Assembly: GCA_025999255.1 (NCBI GenBank)
Contig: BNXB01000045.1
Location: forward strand, 1-10,478
Length of the DNA stretch: 10,478 bases
Direction of reading: 5' to 3'
Origin: Bacteroidia bacterium
GTDB taxonomy: Bacteria; Bacteroidota; Bacteroidia; Bacteroidales; Azobacteroidaceae
Shown here in pieces: positions 7,417-10,478 of the stretch; positions within the stretch are counted from its first letter, which is position 1, and each line of letters opens with the position of its first letter. The notes beneath the pieces were generated by a model. That model did no database searches and was not told where the DNA came from. It worked only from the letters and a program-made list of their open reading frames with translations. Position numbers and translations under genes: made by a program.

Positions 7417-9308
7417 AATTCATTCATTAAATCGTTATTCACTTTTATGATTGTCCTTATATCCTGTTTAATATATTTACGTTTATAAATGCTAATCAAG
7501 TAAATAATAATTCCGACAGGGAATAAAATGCCGCAAATTTTCCTGATTACCGGTTTGTCAAGAAAATCCGGGTAGCCGCGTTTGATAATAGGATAATCCA
7601 TTAATTTCCCCAGAATCAAATTTTCTGTGGAATTCCTCAAATCATCGATGATTGCTTCTTCCAGATTTGTTATAGATTGTAAATCAGGGTCTTTGAATCC
7701 ATTCTTCCAGAAAAAGCTGTAACGCAACCATTTTTTATGGTTTTTCAGGTACAAGGTACATTTTTCGTTCAATTCCCGGATGTATTTCAAATCTTTTTCA
7801 TAATCGGGAGACATGATGATCACTTCTTTTCGCTGGTAAATACGTACTTCCCGTTTACCGAAAAATCTCCGGAAAAAATCTTTCCATGCATCGGGATTCA
7901 TCATAACAGAGTCATTGACGGCCTTATAAGTAAGGAAAATACCCAAAAAAGCAAGAATGAATGTACTGAGCCACATTCCCTGCCAAACCGGCCATATCTC
8001 CTGGCGGGCCATCTTCAAACCGAAAATGTCGATTGTATAATATGAAATGAACAGGAATACCGACAATACGGCAGGCATTCCGATTCCTCCTTTACGTACA
8101 ATTGCTCCGAGGGGCGCTCCGATGAAGAAAAAAAGAATACATGCAATGGAAAGGACTAGCCGCTTATGGATTTCTGTTTTATGTTGTCTGATTTTTACCA
8201 AACGGTCGGTTTGTTGGAAATAATCCAGATTATAGTCATTCCGGAAAGATTCGATTTTACCTTTTGCCCGTTCTATCATTTCTTTTTGCCGGGTCGGGTT
8301 TTGGGACTTGAAATGTCCATCCCAGTCGGTGATTTTAACGGTGTCTCGTGTTTCACGACTTGAGGAAGAAAGGGAATTGGAATTTTGTTCCTCCCGGAGT
8401 GTATTAGAATAAACGCGTTCTTTAAAATATACTTTGGTACTGGCATTAATACTGTCGGCCAACGTTTTTGTCGAATCCAGGAAAGATAACAACTGATTCA
8501 TATTACGACTGATTTCCCTGCTTTGGAAAATCGACTCATCGATCATGTTGAGGTTGGAATCGAATTTTAAGAGCGCCTCTTTTTTGGAAAATGTTTCCCT
8601 GCGGTATGGAATTTTTTCGTCGGGGGAACGTCTGCGTTCGTTTCCGTAATTCTCAAATGTTTCTCCGTTGTAAAGAGTGAGAATAAGGGAAAGTTTGTCT
8701 TTCGACGTTTTCAATTTTCCCGAGTCGGCTACAGTGACCGATGTGTTTTCAAATCCGTTTGAAAAATTATAAATCGTTATATCCCGCATCATTCCGCCGG
8801 TTTTGTCTTTGTGTTTTACATAAACATTGTATCCTGTTATGTCTTTGAAAAAAGAACCTTCAGGAATATTCAGTTCCGGTTTTTGGTTTTTAATAGAAGC
8901 TAACATGGCCCACATTTTAGCCTGGGTCTCCGGAACAATATTGTTTTGAAACAGGAAAGACGCTCCGGCCAGGAAAATGAGAAATACCATGACGGAACGC
9001 ATGATTCGAAGTAGCGAAACTCCGGATGCTTTCATGGAGAGGAGCTCGAAATGTTCGCCTAAATTCCCGAATGTCATCAGGGATGCCAACAGTACGGCTA
9101 ACGGTAGTGAGGTGGGAAGCAGGTACAAGGAAGCATAAAAAAACATTTCGGCCAGTACCGACATTTCAACCCCTTTTCCGACCAAATCCTCCACGTATTT
9201 CCAGAGGAATTGCATCAGTAAAATGAAGAGGCTAACGCCGAATGTTGCCAGTAATAACGGCAGAAACGCTTCAAGAATAAATGAATACAGCCTTTTTATG
9301 CGAAACAC
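7404..9308 (-). CDS. LptF/LptG (YjgP/YjgQ)-family permease with long C-terminal extension
   Basis: Inner-membrane half-transporter of the LptBFG lipopolysaccharide exporter, which extracts LPS from the inner membrane using the ATPase LptB. At 634 residues it is much longer than the ~360 of enterobacterial LptF/LptG; long forms are known in Bacteroidota. Membrane segments lie near 12-34, 55-80 and 103-122, then a large periplasmic domain (about 125-380) with a Ser-rich stretch ([12 protein letters not shown], 309-320), then segments 385-405, 411-430 and 445-465. Family motifs are [18 protein letters not shown] (81-98) and [16 protein letters not shown] (397-412). Residues ~466-634 are a charged extension with a probable seventh membrane segment (589-607). 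Start: GTG at 9332 is in frame but lies in the promoter -7 element, so GTG at 9308, giving [10 protein letters not shown], is preferred; TTG at 9323 is the other option. The neighbouring overlap with ribBA implies co-transcription. Whether it is LptF or LptG cannot be told here. Confidence 0.88.
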   Translation of the reverse strand: MFRIKRLYSFILEAFLPLLLATFGVSLFILLMQFLWKYVEDLVGKGVEMSVLAEMFFYASLYLLPTSLPLAVLLASLMTFGNLGEHFELLSMKASGVSLLRIMRSVMVFLIFLAGASFLFQNNIVPETQAKMWAMLASIKNQKPELNIPEGSFFKDITGYNVYVKHKDKTGGMMRDITIYNFSNGFENTSVTVADSGKLKTSKDKLSLILTLYNGETFENYGNERRRSPDEKIPYRRETFSKKEALLKFDSNLNMIDESIFQSREISRNMNQLLSFLDSTKTLADSINASTKVYFKERVYSNTLREEQNSNSLSSSSRETRDTVKITDWDGHFKSQNPTRQKEMIERAKGKIESFRNDYNLDYFQQTDRLVKIRQHKTEIHKRLVLSIACILFFFIGAPLGAIVRKGGIGMPAVLSVFLFISYYTIDIFGLKMARQEIWPVWQGMWLSTFILAFLGIFLTYKAVNDSVMMNPDAWKDFFRRFFGKREVRIYQRKEVIIMSPDYEKDLKYIRELNEKCTLYLKNHKKWLRYSFFWKNGFKDPDLQSITNLEEAIIDDLRNSTENLILGKLMDYPIIKRGYPDFLDKPVIRKICGILFPVGIIIYLISIYKRKYIKQDIRTIIKVNNDLMNELCSN

Positions 9309-9331
9309 ACTGATTTTTTTCAAATTAAGCA

Positions 9332-9361
9332 CAAAGGTATAAAAATTGATTCATTATTCAA
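9332..9361 (-). promoter_or_regulatory. Promoter of the permease-ribBA operon
   Basis: On the minus strand TTG (9359-9361), exactly 19 nt, then TACCTTTG (9332-9339) match the Bacteroidetes housekeeping sigma consensus TTG-N19-TAnnTTTG. Initiation is expected about 7 nt beyond the -7 element, near 9325, leaving a leader of roughly 17 nt to the GTG at 9308. The element starts immediately after the stop of the remnant frame (9362-9364). It is the best promoter in the window and argues that the permease and ribBA form a transcription unit separate from the upstream hydrolase. Confidence 0.75.
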
Positions 9362-9541
9362 TCACTTGCCTTTGATTTTGAAACGCACTTTTAACAATAT
9401 TTCAGCCGGACGCAGATCGTAGGAATAATAGTAAGTACTGATATCGCTGTATGAAGCTGATATCATATATTCTTCAATCCGGAAACCTTCGGTGTGGTTG
9501 GGAATGACCCAAGTTTGACTACACTCCTGTCTTTCACCCAC
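9362..9541 (-). pseudogene. Possible C-terminal remnant of an unidentified protein, overlapping the hydrolase tail
   Basis: In the -1 frame relative to the hydrolase (one base back), a stretch of up to 64 codons is open from 9556 to the TGA at 9362-9364; the GTG at 9541 and ATG at 9466 are the only plausible starts. The predicted sequence is protein-like and beta-rich, containing QTWVIPNHTEGFRIEEYM, SASYSDISTYYYSYDLRP and AEILLKVRFKIKGK. It continues about 100 bp past the hydrolase stop. The hydrolase seems complete at its WVKDR (285), and the 20 residues after it (SVVKLGSFP...) look like out-of-frame reading of this segment. The simplest reading is that a deletion joined the hydrolase end to the tail of another gene. 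It could instead be a small overlapping gene or chance. I do not recognise the family. Confidence 0.35.
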
Positions 9542-10380
9542 ATCATTATCAGGTTTTTAACCTGTTCGTGATAACGAAAATTTTTATTGAATCCCCATCC
9601 GTGTCCGCCTGTGGGGAATATATACATGCTGGCCGGAATTTTCTTTTCTTTTAGTCCTCTGTAAAACAGGATACTGTTTTCAGGAACGACTCCTTTATCA
9701 TCGTCGCTTAGTAAAAGGATAGTTGGCGGAGTATTATCTTTGATTTGCTTTTCGTTGGAATAATAATCGATTAATTCCTGATTTTTTTCATCCGCTCCCA
9801 GGAGATTCTTACGGGATCCTATATGGGTATTGATTTCTCCGAAGGTAATTACCGGGTAAACCAAGATACCGAAATCAGGCCTGGAAGACTCATCGAAATG
9901 TGTTAAAAGAGTCGATGCCAGGTGTCCTCCTGCTGAAAATCCGGAAACCCCTATTTTATTGGGGTTGATATTCCATTCCGATGCTCTGTTACGTATGATA
10001 CGCATGGCCTCCTGAACATCTTTTAACGGGATTTTATGATGACCGTTGGGTAAGCGGTATTTCATGACAATACCGGTAATTCCGTTTTCTGCATACCATT
10101 TGGCGAAATCAACACCTTCATGGCCGGCCGCTTCGATTCCATATCCTCCGCCGGGACAGATTAAGACGGCAATCCCGGTATTTTTTGCTTTGTCGGCCGG
10201 ATAAATTTTGAAAGAAGCAACGCTGACATTGGAGACATGTCCGGAACTATTCGTAGTTTCTTCTGCGGTTATTCCGTTACTTTCCGCTGCGCCATTGGGC
10301 CATACGGGGACCTCTATAACTTCTTGGGCGCTTATTGTCATACTTATAAAAAATAAGATAGCAAGAAGGGATGTCTTCAT
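9463..10380 (-). CDS. Secreted alpha/beta-hydrolase, acetyl-xylan-esterase/BD-FAE type
   Basis: Probable exported carbohydrate esterase acting on acyl or feruloyl groups of plant polysaccharides or related glycans; substrate is inferred from the family. Residues 1-18 form a Sec signal peptide (MKTSLLAILFFISMTISA, then Q) with no lipobox, so a soluble periplasmic or secreted enzyme is expected. The mature protein opens with EVPVWPNGAAE, typical of this group. Oxyanion motif CPGGGYG (75-81), nucleophile Ser149 in GFSAGGH (147-153), acid at Asp226-228 in LSDDDKGVVPENS, and catalytic His260 in GGHGWGF (258-264) form a complete triad. Family members normally end near WVKDR (residue 285); the last 20 residues look unrelated and overlap another frame. 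It carries no carbohydrate-binding module and no SusC/SusD neighbours are visible. ATG at 10380 is the natural start for the signal peptide. No clear promoter is seen in the visible leader. Confidence 0.85.
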   Translation of the reverse strand: MKTSLLAILFFISMTISAQEVIEVPVWPNGAAESNGITAEETTNSSGHVSNVSVASFKIYPADKAKNTGIAVLICPGGGYGIEAAGHEGVDFAKWYAENGITGIVMKYRLPNGHHKIPLKDVQEAMRIIRNRASEWNINPNKIGVSGFSAGGHLASTLLTHFDESSRPDFGILVYPVITFGEINTHIGSRKNLLGADEKNQELIDYYSNEKQIKDNTPPTILLLSDDDKGVVPENSILFYRGLKEKKIPASMYIFPTGGHGWGFNKNFRYHEQVKNLIMMWVKDRSVVKLGSFPTTPKVSGLKNI

Positions 10381-10404
10381 GATATTTCGGGATTTGTAAT
10401 TTAA

Positions 10405-10424
10405 AATTCCACACCAATTCCACA
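10405..10424. repeat. Two direct repeats with 11-bp period before the hydrolase gene
   Basis: AATTCCACA occurs at 10405-10413 and again at 10416-10424, separated by 2 bp, so the copies lie one helical turn apart, 25 bp upstream of the hydrolase ATG. Such spacing would suit a dimeric regulator, but no binding protein is known. A further inverted copy (TGTGGAA) lies at the window edge. Confidence 0.5.
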
Positions 10425-10478
10425 GATTTGACTACGTCAATTTTCAATTCACGAAATTTATTTGTGAAATATGTGGAA
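10418..10478. repeat. Nested inverted repeats, cut by the window edge
   Basis: The outer arms TTCCACA (10418-10424) and TGTGGAA (10472-10478) are complementary and enclose two small hairpins: TTGAC-TAC-GTCAA (10428-10440) and TTCAC/GTGAA with an 11-nt loop (10448-10468). Together they could fold as a three-way junction in RNA or serve as DNA-binding sites. The outer stem might extend beyond the window. It lies in the 98-bp region upstream of the hydrolase, where I see no other gene. It could also be the terminator of a gene outside the window. Confidence 0.4.

Noticed and set aside
7417-7700. FMN riboswitch before ribBA
   Set aside because: This stretch is coding sequence of the permease and I see no RFN-like conserved structure.
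9309-9332. Extended permease N terminus from the GTG at 9332
   Set aside because: The GTG overlaps the -7 element of a strong promoter and the family start fits 9308.
1-10478. A new defence, mobile or accessory system
   Set aside because: Every substantial gene is a recognisable housekeeping or common hydrolase gene; no transposase, integrase, toxin-antitoxin pair, CRISPR repeat or phage gene is visible.

Overview
The window is a chromosomal housekeeping region from a member of the Bacteroidota, most likely the order Bacteroidales. The evidence is the Bacteroidetes-type promoter (TTG, 19 nt, TAnnTTTG), the absence of Shine-Dalgarno sequences before the starts, the long Bacteroidetes form of the LptF/LptG permease, and the purH-mreB-mreC-mreD-mrdA gene order. 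Genus cannot be decided from what is visible. All recognised genes lie on the minus strand, so transcription runs from high to low coordinates.

Layout in transcription order: (1) 10478-10381, a leader with direct and nested inverted repeats that is cut by the window edge; (2) 10380-9463, a secreted alpha/beta-hydrolase of the acetyl-xylan-esterase/BD-FAE type; (3) 9541-9362, a second reading frame that overlaps the hydrolase tail and looks like the C-terminal remnant of another protein; (4) 9361-9332, a clear promoter; (5) 9308-7404, a long LptF/LptG-family permease; (6) 7416-6205, the bifunctional riboflavin gene ribBA, overlapping the permease by 13 bp; (7) 6203-6120, a perfect 35-bp inverted repeat built of nonamer repeats; (8) 6074-4881, a class I aminotransferase (aspC-like); (9) a short gap with a purH promoter candidate; (10) 4837-3314, purH; (11) a 73-bp AT-rich gap with heptamer repeats; (12) 3240-839, mreB, mreC and mreD; (13) 842 to the window edge, the first 280 codons of the elongasome transpeptidase PBP2 (mrdA).

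The genes form two functional blocks. mreBCD and mrdA are the rod-shape/elongasome cluster: a cytoplasmic actin homologue, two membrane connectors and the peptidoglycan transpeptidase, with overlapping ends that imply co-transcription. Upstream are genes of outer-membrane lipopolysaccharide export (permease), riboflavin, amino-acid and purine synthesis. The first two form an operon; the other two may have their own promoters.

I see no defence system, mobile element, CRISPR array, tRNA or rRNA. The genes are ordinary. The parts worth a second look are non-coding or junctional: the 84-nt perfect hairpin after ribBA, the apparent gene remnant fused behind the hydrolase, the promoter that changes the likely start of the permease, and the repeats at the right edge.
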